From Candidatus Methanoplasma sp. (GTDB lineage Archaea; Thermoplasmatota; Thermoplasmata; Methanomassiliicoccales; Methanomethylophilaceae): DNA of 10,026 bases. Of this stretch, positions 1 through 6,540 are shown piece by piece (the first letter of the stretch is position 1; every line of letters begins with the position of its first letter). The stretch spans positions 1-10,026 of the forward strand of contig JAIRQG010000016.1 of NCBI GenBank assembly GCA_031256615.1, in the 5' to 3' direction. A program made the position numbers and the translations under genes. The notes beneath the pieces are model-generated. The model saw nothing but the letters and a program-made list of their open reading frames with translations. It was not told the origin of the DNA and did not search any database.

Positions 1-800
1 CATTGTCTTTTGCTGAGTTCGTTCATTTCAGGAATGAATACGGCATCGTTCCAGCGGAACCTTCGGCCGATGAACTTGATGAATATCTCAGGATCGGCGG
101 ATTCCCCCTGCTGTCGACATCTCAGTTCACAAAGGACCAAGCGAGACAGATCGTCGCTGACATTCACTCCTCTGCAGTGCTTAAAGATGTAGTAAAAAGG
201 AACAATATAAGGAATGTACCTTTATTGGAAAGGATAATCGCATTCATTTATGACAGCGTCGGAAGTTTGGTCTCGATCAGAAAGATAACAGACTACATGA
301 AAAGCAACGGCGGCGGTGCCGACTTCGAAACCGTCAGCAGCTATATCGGATATTTAGAAGCGGCCTGTATCATTAAAAAAGTTTCAAGATATGACATAAA
401 GGGCAAAAGGCTGCTCGAAAGCAATGACAAATACTATCTGGCCGATCATTCGCTGCAGTATGTAGTCAGAGACTTCAGACGGACAAATCTGCCGGGCATC
501 CTTGAGAATATCGTCTACAATGAGCTGATCCGAAGAGACTATAAGGTCTATGTGGGCAAGATCGGTACGAAGGAAATAGATTTCGTGGCTGAAAAAGCAA
601 ACGGCAGCGAAAAAGTGTATGTACAGGTCTGTACCGAATTGGGAAGTAAAGAGACGCTTGAAAGAGAGTTCTCACCTTTAATGCAGATTGATGACCACTA
701 TCCCAAATATGTGGTAACATTGGATAGGTACTGGGAAGAGAACAAAAATGGTGTCAGAGGGATCCATCTGAAGGAATTCTTATTAAAAGAAAACTTTTAA
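1..800 (+). CDS. AAA ATPase with DUF4143 C-terminus, 3' part (N-terminus outside window)
   Basis: This is the C-terminal ~266 residues of a protein of the archaeal/bacterial AAA_14-DUF4143 ATPase family; the Walker-bearing ATPase domain lies upstream of the window. The first visible residues (LSFAEFVHFR) match the family's usual PLSF-EFL segment that follows the ATPase core, so the codon at 3-5 is internal, not a start. Next come the YLRIGGFPLL motif, a winged-helix-like region (about residues 80-150 of the visible part) and the conserved LEN-VYNELIRRDYKVYVGK segment. After it is an EIDFVAEK...VYVQV stretch that resembles a PD-(D/E)XK nuclease-like fold. The gene ends in TAA. These ATPases are common, often strain-variable, and have no firmly established role; they may act on nucleic acids. 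There is no sign that it belongs to the corrinoid genes downstream. Family call is confident, function is not. Confidence 0.85.
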   Translation, partial: LSFAEFVHFRNEYGIVPAEPSADELDEYLRIGGFPLLSTSQFTKDQARQIVADIHSSAVLKDVVKRNNIRNVPLLERIIAFIYDSVGSLVSIRKITDYMKSNGGGADFETVSSYIGYLEAACIIKKVSRYDIKGKRLLESNDKYYLADHSLQYVVRDFRRTNLPGILENIVYNELIRRDYKVYVGKIGTKEIDFVAEKANGSEKVYVQVCTELGSKETLEREFSPLMQIDDHYPKYVVTLDRYWEENKNGVRGIHLKEFLLKENF

Positions 801-812
801 CACATGAATTCG

Positions 813-946
813 TCAGGCCATTTTGGCCAGATCGATATGGTCAAAACGACGGACGAATTCACGGATCAGGAGAACTCGTTCGAACTGTAAGCCCCAAATA
901 AGACCGCATGAACAGCAACTGTTGACAAATGAACTTGATCATTCAT
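813..946 (-). pseudogene. VapC-like PIN-domain toxin remnant, truncated and frameshifted
   Basis: Directly downstream of the VapB-like gene on the minus strand, the frame from 946 reads MNDQVHLSTVAVHAVLFGAY and stops at 866. It resembles the PIN-domain stretch around the conserved glutamate (typically S-ItvaEl-fGaykS). Moving to another frame near 880 continues the likeness with FERVLLIREFVRRFDHIDLA, ending with TGA at 813-815. VapC proteins have such a helix right after the GA-kS segment. The N-terminal strand with the first catalytic aspartate and the C-terminal half are missing. The expected glutamate in VAvEl is a histidine here (VAVHAV). A dead toxin is therefore likely. The call rests on recognised pattern only; the length is small, so it could be coincidence. 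Confidence 0.45.
816..828 (+). terminator. Short hairpin after the ATPase gene, possible terminator
   Basis: GGCCA-TTT-TGGCC forms a perfect 5-bp stem with a 3-nt loop, 16 nt after the ATPase stop codon. It lies inside a wider imperfect inverted repeat, with GAATTCGTC at 806-814 and GACGAATTC at 852-860. There is no following T-tract, so it is not a classical intrinsic terminator, and it overlaps the end of the VapC remnant on the other strand. Weak call. Confidence 0.2.
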
Positions 947-959
947 ATTGGATAATAGG

Positions 960-1196
960 TCATAAGGTCTCCCTTGGAACATTCCACGACTCCGGCCGGT
1001 CTTCGGGAACCTCAAAGGACTCGTCCTTCAACACGCCGAAATACTTCATCGTATGACCTTTTCGCGGGGTACCTTCGGCATTTTTTTTCAGCACTTCGTT
1101 CACATAGTTCGAAACAGACATCCCTTTTTCTTCTGCTATATGCTTCGTCCTTTCATAGACGCTCGTCTCTATGCTTACGTGGGAATGCGATGTCAT
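960..1196 (-). CDS. Ribbon-helix-helix antitoxin, VapB-like
   Basis: This 78-residue protein has an N-terminal ribbon-helix-helix DNA-binding fold. A strand (HVSIETSV) is followed by helix YERTKHIAEEKG and helix SVSNYVNEVLKK, the usual VapB/CopG pattern. A ~35-residue tail (FGVLKDESFEVPEDRPESWN and following) is of the type that wraps around and blocks a PIN-domain toxin. The ATG at 1196 is preceded by GAGG five nt upstream and by an A/T-rich TATA-like stretch. A degraded VapC-like fragment follows 13 nt after the stop, so this looks like an orphaned antitoxin of a former vapBC pair. It may still bind its own promoter. It could in principle regulate other genes, but nothing links it to the 17-bp palindromes elsewhere. 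Ends in TGA. Confidence 0.75.
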   Translation of the reverse strand: MTSHSHVSIETSVYERTKHIAEEKGMSVSNYVNEVLKKNAEGTPRKGHTMKYFGVLKDESFEVPEDRPESWNVPRETL

Positions 1197-1570
1197 ATTG
1201 CCTCGGATATCATACTTGGTGCACGCTTATATTATTTATCTCACGGCCCGATGCGCACAAAGAAGAAACTTCTGAGATATGTATCGATATCCTCCGCCGT
1301 CCATTTTCTCATCATCATGGAAAGAGGGACTATGTTGAAAGCTCACTTGCCGCGTCCCTTTTCGACGAACTCCTCTACGCGTTTGAAGCCTTACATAAGA
1401 TCAGGGTACGTGAGAAGGCTGTCAGGAGAACGATTGGCTCTCTGACGTGAAATCTTGGATGTTGGCAACTCATTCTTTTGTCTTTTATGCATACGCCTCC
1501 CCACCTGAGATCCGCCTTTTGTATGAATGCCCAGAACTTAGCGGACATCTGTCATCAATAGCTCATGGGG
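1197..1570. other. Intergenic region with a possible decayed coding fragment
   Basis: About 370 bp separates the antitoxin gene from the 3' end of cobN. Apart from the antitoxin promoter, no intact gene is supported. On the plus strand, 1299-1450 reads in one frame as a helix-rich peptide containing DYVESSLAASLFDELLYAF, then a basic helix, and stops at TGA 1448-1450. It has no plausible start of its own. It loosely resembles the mid-section of a PIN domain around the conserved glutamate, and could be debris of another toxin gene. 1451-1570 shows nothing recognisable. Confidence 0.3.
1201..1242 (-). promoter_or_regulatory. Promoter and RBS of the VapB-like gene
   Basis: On the minus strand, AGATAAATAATATAAG (about 1225-1240) is a good archaeal TATA-box candidate, 30-45 nt upstream of the ATG at 1196. 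GAGG (1202-1205 on the plus strand as CCTC) lies five nt before the start as a Shine-Dalgarno element. No clear operator is seen. Confidence 0.45.
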
Positions 1571-3397
1571 TCACTGGATATCGGCCGTACGCTTCGAATT
1601 TCGTCTGTACCCTGCGTCTTCCATGTCTCCTTCCGACTCAAGATATAATTCCCTGAGCTGCTCCAACATCTCGGTGGGTGCGTTCCAGAGTTCTCTGTCA
1701 TTGCATTCCAGCATATCCTCTATCATCTCTTTCAGAGCATAGGGATTATTTTCTCTGATCCATTCCCTCACTTCCTTATCGAGAATGAACTTCTCTGTCA
1801 CAGCCTCATACATCCACTGCTCAATGGAATCGGAAGTGGCACCCCATCCCAAGATGTACTCGGTGAGCTTTGACAGTTCCATAGCTCCTTTGAACCCATG
1901 CCTCTGCAGGCCCTCAAGCCACTTCGGATTCAGGACACGGCTTCTCATTACATATGCTGTCTCTTCTTCCAGCGTCCTGGTCTTCAGCCGGTCCACATCG
2001 GAGCTGTCTCCCATGACGCAGAACGGCTTCTCGCCGCGGTACTGCCTCACTGCGGCATTCAGCCCCCCGATGTGAGAATAATCATCATCAATATCCAAAA
2101 GATCGTATTCTCTGTCATTGTGGTTCTTGACGGTCACTTCAAGGGCGGCAGCCCTGCGTTTGAATGCTTCCGGGAACTTCTCCCCTTTCCACTTGCCTCC
2201 GTAGGCATGGCATCCCCAAGTGGTGAACGTCTCTGCTATCTGCTCAAGGCTGTCCCACTTAGAGGACTGTATGAGCACCTCAACGCCGGTCCCGTGCTGG
2301 CCTGGAGGATCCCCGAACAGACGGATCATAGAAACATCTTTGGCGTCAGCGGGAGACATGCCTTCGCTGATGTATTTCGAAATGTCTTCTTTCAAATGCT
2401 TTTTGAGATAATTGATCTCTTCGGATTCTTCCAGCTCCGATATCATCTCTGCGGCCCTGTGGATCATATCAACAAGATTGGGGAAGGAATCTCTGAACAG
2501 CCCGCTTATTCTGGACATAACGTCTATCCTGGGTCTTCCGAGCTCTTCGTGGGACATTATCTCCAGCCCGACCACTTTTCCCCCTATGGAACCGTATATC
2601 GGCCGGACGCCCATCAGCGCAAGTATGTATGCGACGTCGTCTCCGTTGGTCTTCATGGTGTCGGTCGCCCATACCACTATCCCTATGCTCTCCGGATATT
2701 TTCCGTTTGCATCCACGAACTTTTTGACCATATCTTCTGCCATCTGCCGCCCTATCTTCCAACTGGCCTCCGTAGGAACAGCGTCCGGATCTATTGAGTA
2801 AAAGTTGGTTCCGGTGGGCAAGAGATGCGCATTACCGCGCGTCGGCGATCCTGAAGGGCCCGGAGGGACATATTCCCCGCCGATCCCGAGCATGAATTTT
2901 GTCAGCTCATTGGTCAGCTGACAGACATGAGGGTATATGTCTGTACAAACGTACGATAATGACTCCCAGAGATCGTCTGTCATACGGCCAATCTTATCCT
3001 CAGCGAGGGCAAGAGATTTCTCCGGCTCATAATCTATTTTCTGCATCTCGGTAAGAAGATCATAGAAGGCGGCATCTATCTCCGATATCCAGACTCCGTT
3101 GAGTTTTCCGTCCTTCCCCGTTTCTGAGGGGGCATTGAGGATGCTGTCCATATCCACGCCCCAGGCTTCTGCGATCGATATCCTCAGCGAGGGTACTTTG
3201 CCGTTCCTCAATCTGCACAGGCTGTATACCATCTCCGTAAGAAGCTCCCCTTCTGGAACCTTGCCTAATATATGCAGTCCGTCTTTGATCAGAGCGTCTT
3301 TGAGGTCTGATATGTAATCATATATTATGCCGGACTGCTCTTTGACCTCTTCTTTCCCGCATTCTTCTTTGAGACCGACCTCTTTGTAGAGGTTCAT
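1571..3397 (-). CDS. cobN: cobN, C-terminal segment after the TAG (608 codons from first ATG)
   Basis: This segment is in the same frame as the upstream part. Only five codons (EIVKR) separate the TAG from the ATG at 3397. It begins MNLYKEVGL, the second half of the CobN helix, and goes on through DGLHILGKVPEG, the LLPTGTNFYSIDP and PESIGIVVWATDTM motifs, SRISGLFRDSFPNLVDMI, FGDPPGQHGTGV and NPKWLEGLQRHGFKGAMEL. It ends with a charged tail and TGA. Independent initiation is poorly supported: AGAGG abuts the ATG with no spacing, and AGGAG overlapping the TAG is 12 nt away, longer than usual. Reinitiation is not excluded, so a two-polypeptide CobN is the main alternative to readthrough. Confidence 0.55.
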   Translation of the reverse strand: MNLYKEVGLKEECGKEEVKEQSGIIYDYISDLKDALIKDGLHILGKVPEGELLTEMVYSLCRLRNGKVPSLRISIAEAWGVDMDSILNAPSETGKDGKLNGVWISEIDAAFYDLLTEMQKIDYEPEKSLALAEDKIGRMTDDLWESLSYVCTDIYPHVCQLTNELTKFMLGIGGEYVPPGPSGSPTRGNAHLLPTGTNFYSIDPDAVPTEASWKIGRQMAEDMVKKFVDANGKYPESIGIVVWATDTMKTNGDDVAYILALMGVRPIYGSIGGKVVGLEIMSHEELGRPRIDVMSRISGLFRDSFPNLVDMIHRAAEMISELEESEEINYLKKHLKEDISKYISEGMSPADAKDVSMIRLFGDPPGQHGTGVEVLIQSSKWDSLEQIAETFTTWGCHAYGGKWKGEKFPEAFKRRAAALEVTVKNHNDREYDLLDIDDDYSHIGGLNAAVRQYRGEKPFCVMGDSSDVDRLKTRTLEEETAYVMRSRVLNPKWLEGLQRHGFKGAMELSKLTEYILGWGATSDSIEQWMYEAVTEKFILDKEVREWIRENNPYALKEMIEDMLECNDRELWNAPTEMLEQLRELYLESEGDMEDAGYRRNSKRTADIQ

Positions 3398-5392
3398 CCT
3401 CTTTACGATCTCCTATATCTCATCTACTAAGTAGCTTACTTTCTCATCTTGAGAGGTTGTCTCCGAATTCAGATATTCCTGCAGTTTTCCGTCAAGCAGA
3501 GCTATGTCGTCATAACCGTCGGCCCTTGTCATCGCGGGGCACATATGTCCGATTAAGACCGAGTCTATCCTTCTTTTGCATTGTATCCCCTCGCCCGGGT
3601 CGTCTACGATATAAGGATACACATTGGGTATGGTATCTATGTTTATGTCCGGATAGCAGCTGGATGACAGCGCATTGCCCTTTCCGGGGAGCCATTCGAT
3701 CGTGCCGTGGGTTCCGACATGGATTATGCAGTTAGCTTTGAACACGTGTTTCAGCCATCTGTAGTAAGCAAGATACGCGTGCGGCATCACTACGTAAGGG
3801 TCATGGTAAAGTTTCTCTGCCAGTTCATGCTGGCCTCGATTCGGCTGCATTCCGACGAAAACATTTCCGTTCATTACACCCGGGATTATGATCCGGCCGT
3901 CATGGACCATCATGTCGCCCGGCGGCTGTCCCCAGCTGCGAACGATGCCGTCCTTTGCTTTCTCGGTGAGTTCTTCGTACCATTTCTGATATTCGGCAGG
4001 ACCAAGCATATCTGCCGCCCTCTCTTCTATCTCATTTTCTGGGGTCCATTCAAGATCGGTCGTCAGGCCCGCCAGCAGCTCATCCAGTATCTCTTTGCCG
4101 TTCTCCGGTACGCGTTCGATAGCGTATCCCTCTTTTTCCATTGCTTTGAGGCAGCCGCAGACGCTCTCGAATGTATCAAGCCCCGCTGCACCTCCGAGGC
4201 GGTCGTTTGTAGGAGGATACATATGGAATAGTATCGCTATTTTACTGTCTTTGGGTTCTTTCATACGGAGTTCTGCCCATTCTTTGGCAAGATCCGCTAT
4301 CTTGTCAACTCTGTCAGGGACAGAAGTGTTCTTGTATCTCCCGTCCCCCAAACTCTCATTGAACAATAACGGCACGGATATTATCTGGCCGTCGAACTCC
4401 GGCCATATAACTCCCGTACTCAGTTCTGTGGCGGTCATTCCGACCTCATCATCCGCCCACACAACGGGAGAACGGGATATGGTGGGGGCTTGTATTATCG
4501 GAACATTCAGGTCTTCAAAGAAATTATGTATGGTTCTTCCCTCGTTCACTGCATTTGGGTCCGACAAAGATATCTGAGAGAATCCGGTCGTCAGCACAAC
4601 AGCATTCACAAGGACCCTGCCGTTCATCATGAAGTACTTTTCGACCGTCCTTTTTACGCCCAGGCTGCCTGTGATATCATTAGGGTATGAGTTGAAGTAC
4701 AGAGGGATGACATTGCATCTCAGTTCTGTCAGTTTTTCAATAAGGTCATTGATCGCTGTACACCTTTCTTTTGAATATGATGTGTAGTGCATCATCACGC
4801 CTATTGTCGGCCGCGACCAATCGAAACCTTTGATATATTCCTCTATTTCAATGTCTGCCTCGCTGCCTTTTCGGTAGATCCCCTGCACCCTGTTGACTGC
4901 TGGCATAGGGACGTCCACATTTTCATCCCCCGCTATATTCCTGCAGGCCCACTTCAGCATTGAAGAGTAGTTCTCCCTGCCGCCCATGTCCAGATACAGC
5001 CTGATCAATAGGTAATCTTCATCGGTATGTCTGAAAAGACACCTGTTCTCTTCATTGACCTCATCCAATGCAGAATCGAAGAAAGTATCAATGTTCTTGC
5101 TGTCAATGATCTTCCTTATCCTGTCATATTTAAGAAAGAAACTGGGATCTCCATGGAATTTGAAAAATAAGAAATCACAGGTCCTGATGAAACTCTGCAG
5201 TTTGACAAATTCCTCCTCACTTTGATCAACATCCTCTGAGTCGGCACACATTATTTCCATTTTTGTGCCCACGTCTCCAAGCATCTCGGCCATTTTGCCG
5301 ATGTGCACACTATCGCGGTTGGCAACGCTGATGAAAACAAGCCGGATATCCGGTTCTTTGCTGTCATTGTGGTTAGTGAATACGACCACCAT
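1571..5392 (-). CDS. cobN: CobN-type chelatase large subunit, full length with in-frame UAG
   Basis: The protein is 1273 residues if the TAG at codon 660 is translated, within the usual size of CobN (about 1200-1400). CobN is the large, tetrapyrrole-binding subunit of the ATP-dependent cobaltochelatase; related BchH/ChlH subunits insert Mg. It works with AAA+ partners (CobS/CobT or ChlI/ChlD type) that are not in this window. Family motifs run uninterrupted on both sides of the TAG: HVGTHGTIEWLPGKGNAL, GEGIQCKRR, DGLHILG, LLPTGTNFYSIDP, PRIDVMSRISGLFRD, FGDPPGQHGTGV, NPKWLEGLQRHGFKGA. No sequence is lost or duplicated at the junction. The start at 5392 is the first ATG after an in-frame stop; it has no clear Shine-Dalgarno, so a short or absent leader is possible. 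A 17-bp palindrome lies 36 nt upstream. The metal and tetrapyrrole used cannot be told from sequence, because archaea making B12 usually insert cobalt early with CbiX/CbiK-type enzymes. Confidence 0.78.
3371..3412 (-). promoter_or_regulatory. Possible stem-loop immediately 3' of the cobN UAG
   Basis: In the mRNA, the first bases after UAG, GAGAUC (3412-3407), can pair with GGUCUC (3376-3371), with one G-U pair. Inside this, AGAGG (3402-3398) can pair with CCUCU (3392-3388). A second AGAGG (3383-3379) competes for the same CCUCU. The layout recalls the structure proposed downstream of UAG in mtmB (PYLIS), but such elements are not needed for UAG decoding in Methanosarcina, and short stems arise by chance. 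Confidence 0.3.
3413..3415 (-). other. In-frame UAG codon in cobN, candidate pyrrolysine site
   Basis: The plus strand reads CTA, i.e. TAG on the coding strand, between codons ATA (Ile659) and GAG (Glu661). Flanking peptides VSYLVDEI and EIVKRMNLYKEVGL join into one amphipathic helix, as in other CobN proteins. Every other intact gene ending in the window uses TGA or TAA, so TAG is not used here as an ordinary stop. Organisms with PylTSBCD decode UAG as pyrrolysine. Those genes are outside the window, so the amino acid is inferred. Confidence 0.65.
3413..5392 (-). CDS. cobN: cobN, N-terminal segment up to the TAG (659 codons)
   Basis: This is the part of cobN that a standard-code gene caller would report as a separate gene. 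It holds the N-terminal region (DIRLVFISVANRDSVHIGKM at the start), a central stretch with RPTIGVMMHYTSYSK, PIIQAPTISRSPVVWADDE and AILFHMYPPTNDRLGGAAGL, and the hallmark metal/porphyrin-site motif HVGTHGTIEWLPGKGNAL at residues 558-575. GEGIQCKRR and IGHMCPAMTRADGYDDIALL follow. Its last residues, VSYLVDEI, are the first half of a helix that normally continues in CobN. Ending here would truncate the protein in mid-helix and remove its C-terminal half, so a stand-alone product is unlikely to be functional. Confidence 0.6.
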   Translation of the reverse strand: MVVVFTNHNDSKEPDIRLVFISVANRDSVHIGKMAEMLGDVGTKMEIMCADSEDVDQSEEEFVKLQSFIRTCDFLFFKFHGDPSFFLKYDRIRKIIDSKNIDTFFDSALDEVNEENRCLFRHTDEDYLLIRLYLDMGGRENYSSMLKWACRNIAGDENVDVPMPAVNRVQGIYRKGSEADIEIEEYIKGFDWSRPTIGVMMHYTSYSKERCTAINDLIEKLTELRCNVIPLYFNSYPNDITGSLGVKRTVEKYFMMNGRVLVNAVVLTTGFSQISLSDPNAVNEGRTIHNFFEDLNVPIIQAPTISRSPVVWADDEVGMTATELSTGVIWPEFDGQIISVPLLFNESLGDGRYKNTSVPDRVDKIADLAKEWAELRMKEPKDSKIAILFHMYPPTNDRLGGAAGLDTFESVCGCLKAMEKEGYAIERVPENGKEILDELLAGLTTDLEWTPENEIEERAADMLGPAEYQKWYEELTEKAKDGIVRSWGQPPGDMMVHDGRIIIPGVMNGNVFVGMQPNRGQHELAEKLYHDPYVVMPHAYLAYYRWLKHVFKANCIIHVGTHGTIEWLPGKGNALSSSCYPDINIDTIPNVYPYIVDDPGEGIQCKRRIDSVLIGHMCPAMTRADGYDDIALLDGKLQEYLNSETTSQDEKVSYLVDEI

Positions 5393-5428
5393 ATCTATCA
5401 GAAAACCGTATGTGCTTTCTACTATTTA

Positions 5429-5445
5429 TTGGATGTATAATCCAA
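5429..5445 (-). promoter_or_regulatory. 17-bp palindromic operator upstream of cobN
   Basis: Read on the cobN strand, TTGGATTATACATCCAA is a perfect TTGGAT-N5-ATCCAA inverted repeat, 36 nt before the ATG. It is one of four near-identical copies in the window. A/T-rich runs on both sides (AATAAAC upstream, AATAAATAG downstream) could each be the TATA element. The site therefore either straddles the start of transcription or lies just upstream of TATA/BRE; both fit a repressor or activator site. Confidence 0.75.
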
Positions 5446-5566
5446 CTTGTTTATTGGTTTTCGTTGCTTATACGCTGCAAGTGGGAGCCCGTTAAGAAGT
5501 GATCTGTTTCTTCTGGCACTTTCCTTAGATAACCCATGACCGATGTCTATGCTATGGCCACCGGTC

Positions 5567-5580
5567 ACGGCAATTGCCGT
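5567..5580. repeat. 14-bp perfect palindrome after cbiZ2
   Basis: ACGGCAATTGCCGT is a perfect palindrome inside a looser inverted repeat (GGTC at 5563-5566, GACC at 5585-5588). It lies about 30 nt past the cbiZ2 stop, in the 218-bp gap before cobN. It could form a hairpin at the 3' end of the cbiZ transcript. No T-tract follows and no further copy was noticed. Confidence 0.35.
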
Positions 5581-5610
5581 TGCTGACCATGCCGTAAAAC
5601 CGTTTCCGGA

Positions 5611-6540
5611 TCATTCGTCTTTTATCGCCGCCATAGATATTGCCGAAACCAGGTCTGTAATGATATCATCGCTCTTCGGTGCATCCTTTGAGATCACGGC
5701 ACATATTATCTCGCGGCATACCTCATACCCTGCATCCTGCGGTATCAGCCCCCAGGATACCTCATCCGCTATGTGAAGTACAGACGAGACATAGGAAAGC
5801 ATGGTCTTGTCTTTCGATATCCTTTCCAATGACGCATCGAATTCTTTTCCGGGATCCAAACTGTTGGCGGCAAGGTATTCTTTGCATGAGGTCCTTGTTA
5901 TCCCAAATCTCTCCAAACGCTTGAACACATCTGCCTGGGAAACGGGAGTCGCACCATTCTTCCCCATTGAAGACAGCACAGCTTCTGTTACCGCCTTCCC
6001 TATCAGTTCTCCCAGTTTTGAATGCTTTCCTGCGTTGTAAAGCCTTCTTTCGCATTCCGCATTGCTGAGCACTATTATACAAATGGAATCGCTTCCAGAC
6101 GCTATCTCTTTGGTATCTGAACGTCCGAACATAAGTTGCTGGAATGCACAGGTCACTGATTCCGTGGCGGTGATGGCTGCCCGTGCCATTGTTGCCTGAG
6201 GCAGGTCGGCATCTACCATGAGTACTATTGATATCCTGTTTCCCCCCTCACCTTCTTCGGATGCCGGATGATCTGGGTCTGCGATCGCTAATGCGGATAC
6301 AGCCGTCAGACCATGGATTTTTGAAACCAGAGACGCAGTGTTTATGTTCGGAGATATTCCAACAATGAAACCTTTGCTGGTTGATTCTTTGTTTGTCAGG
6401 ATGATCTCGTTCAAAGTGTCTGAGTATCCTCCGCTTGAAGATGATAATGCAGACCATTTCCCTTCAGGGTGGGTTATGGATATCTTTGATGAACCTTTTT
6501 TTATCACGAACCCTCCATGCCCTTTTTCTCTTCTTTTCAA
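5611..6540 (-). CDS. Second CbiZ-like protein, diverged paralogue
   Basis: This 309-residue protein is a paralogue of the gene just upstream. The shared pattern includes WSALSSSSGG (cf. WRALSTGNFNGG), ISIVLMVDADL (cf. IVIILIINADL), ITATES (cf. MTATEA), and in the C-terminal domain SVLHIADEVSWGLIPQDAG (cf. GALHIMDEMEWGLIPPDAG). CbiZ is adenosylcobinamide amidohydrolase, which yields cobyric acid. Several stretches conserved in CbiZ have changed here: NFNGG has become SSSGG, GTAAHMDN has become GISPNINT, and ATGSGTD has become IASGSDS. It may have other substrate specificity or be a non-catalytic partner. The start is TTG at 6540, supported by GGAGG seven nt upstream, and overlaps the previous gene by four nt (TTGA), so the two are translationally coupled in one operon. 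The next in-frame ATG would lose conserved sequence. Ends in TGA. Confidence 0.75.
   Translation of the reverse strand: MKRREKGHGGFVIKKGSSKISITHPEGKWSALSSSSGGYSDTLNEIILTNKESTSKGFIVGISPNINTASLVSKIHGLTAVSALAIADPDHPASEEGEGGNRISIVLMVDADLPQATMARAAITATESVTCAFQQLMFGRSDTKEIASGSDSICIIVLSNAECERRLYNAGKHSKLGELIGKAVTEAVLSSMGKNGATPVSQADVFKRLERFGITRTSCKEYLAANSLDPGKEFDASLERISKDKTMLSYVSSVLHIADEVSWGLIPQDAGYEVCREIICAVISKDAPKSDDIITDLVSAISMAAIKDE

Noticed and set aside
960..1196. RHH protein as the regulator of the four 17-bp palindromes
   Set aside because: RHH proteins can bind palindromes, but its promoter has no copy of the site and its tail and neighbour point to a toxin-antitoxin pair; no positive link is visible.
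974..1450. Two plus-strand open frames of 130-160 codons over the antitoxin region
   Set aside because: Their first parts are antisense to the well-supported RHH gene and have no protein-like character; only the last part (1299-1450) is mentioned as possible debris.
1898..2797. Long open frame on the plus strand opposite cobN (about 300 codons)
   Set aside because: It lies wholly antisense to conserved CobN sequence, lacks recognisable motifs and is explained by codon bias of the real gene.
5425..5610. Frame of cbiZ2 stays open for about 60 codons after its TGA
   Set aside because: The extra peptide shows no recognised family, the TGA is a normal stop in this window, and the stretch contains a 14-bp palindrome and the cobN operator; chance is the simpler reading.
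5393..5610. Cobalamin riboswitch upstream of cobN or cbiZ
   Set aside because: No B12-box-like sequence or room for the large fold is seen; the leaders are short or absent.
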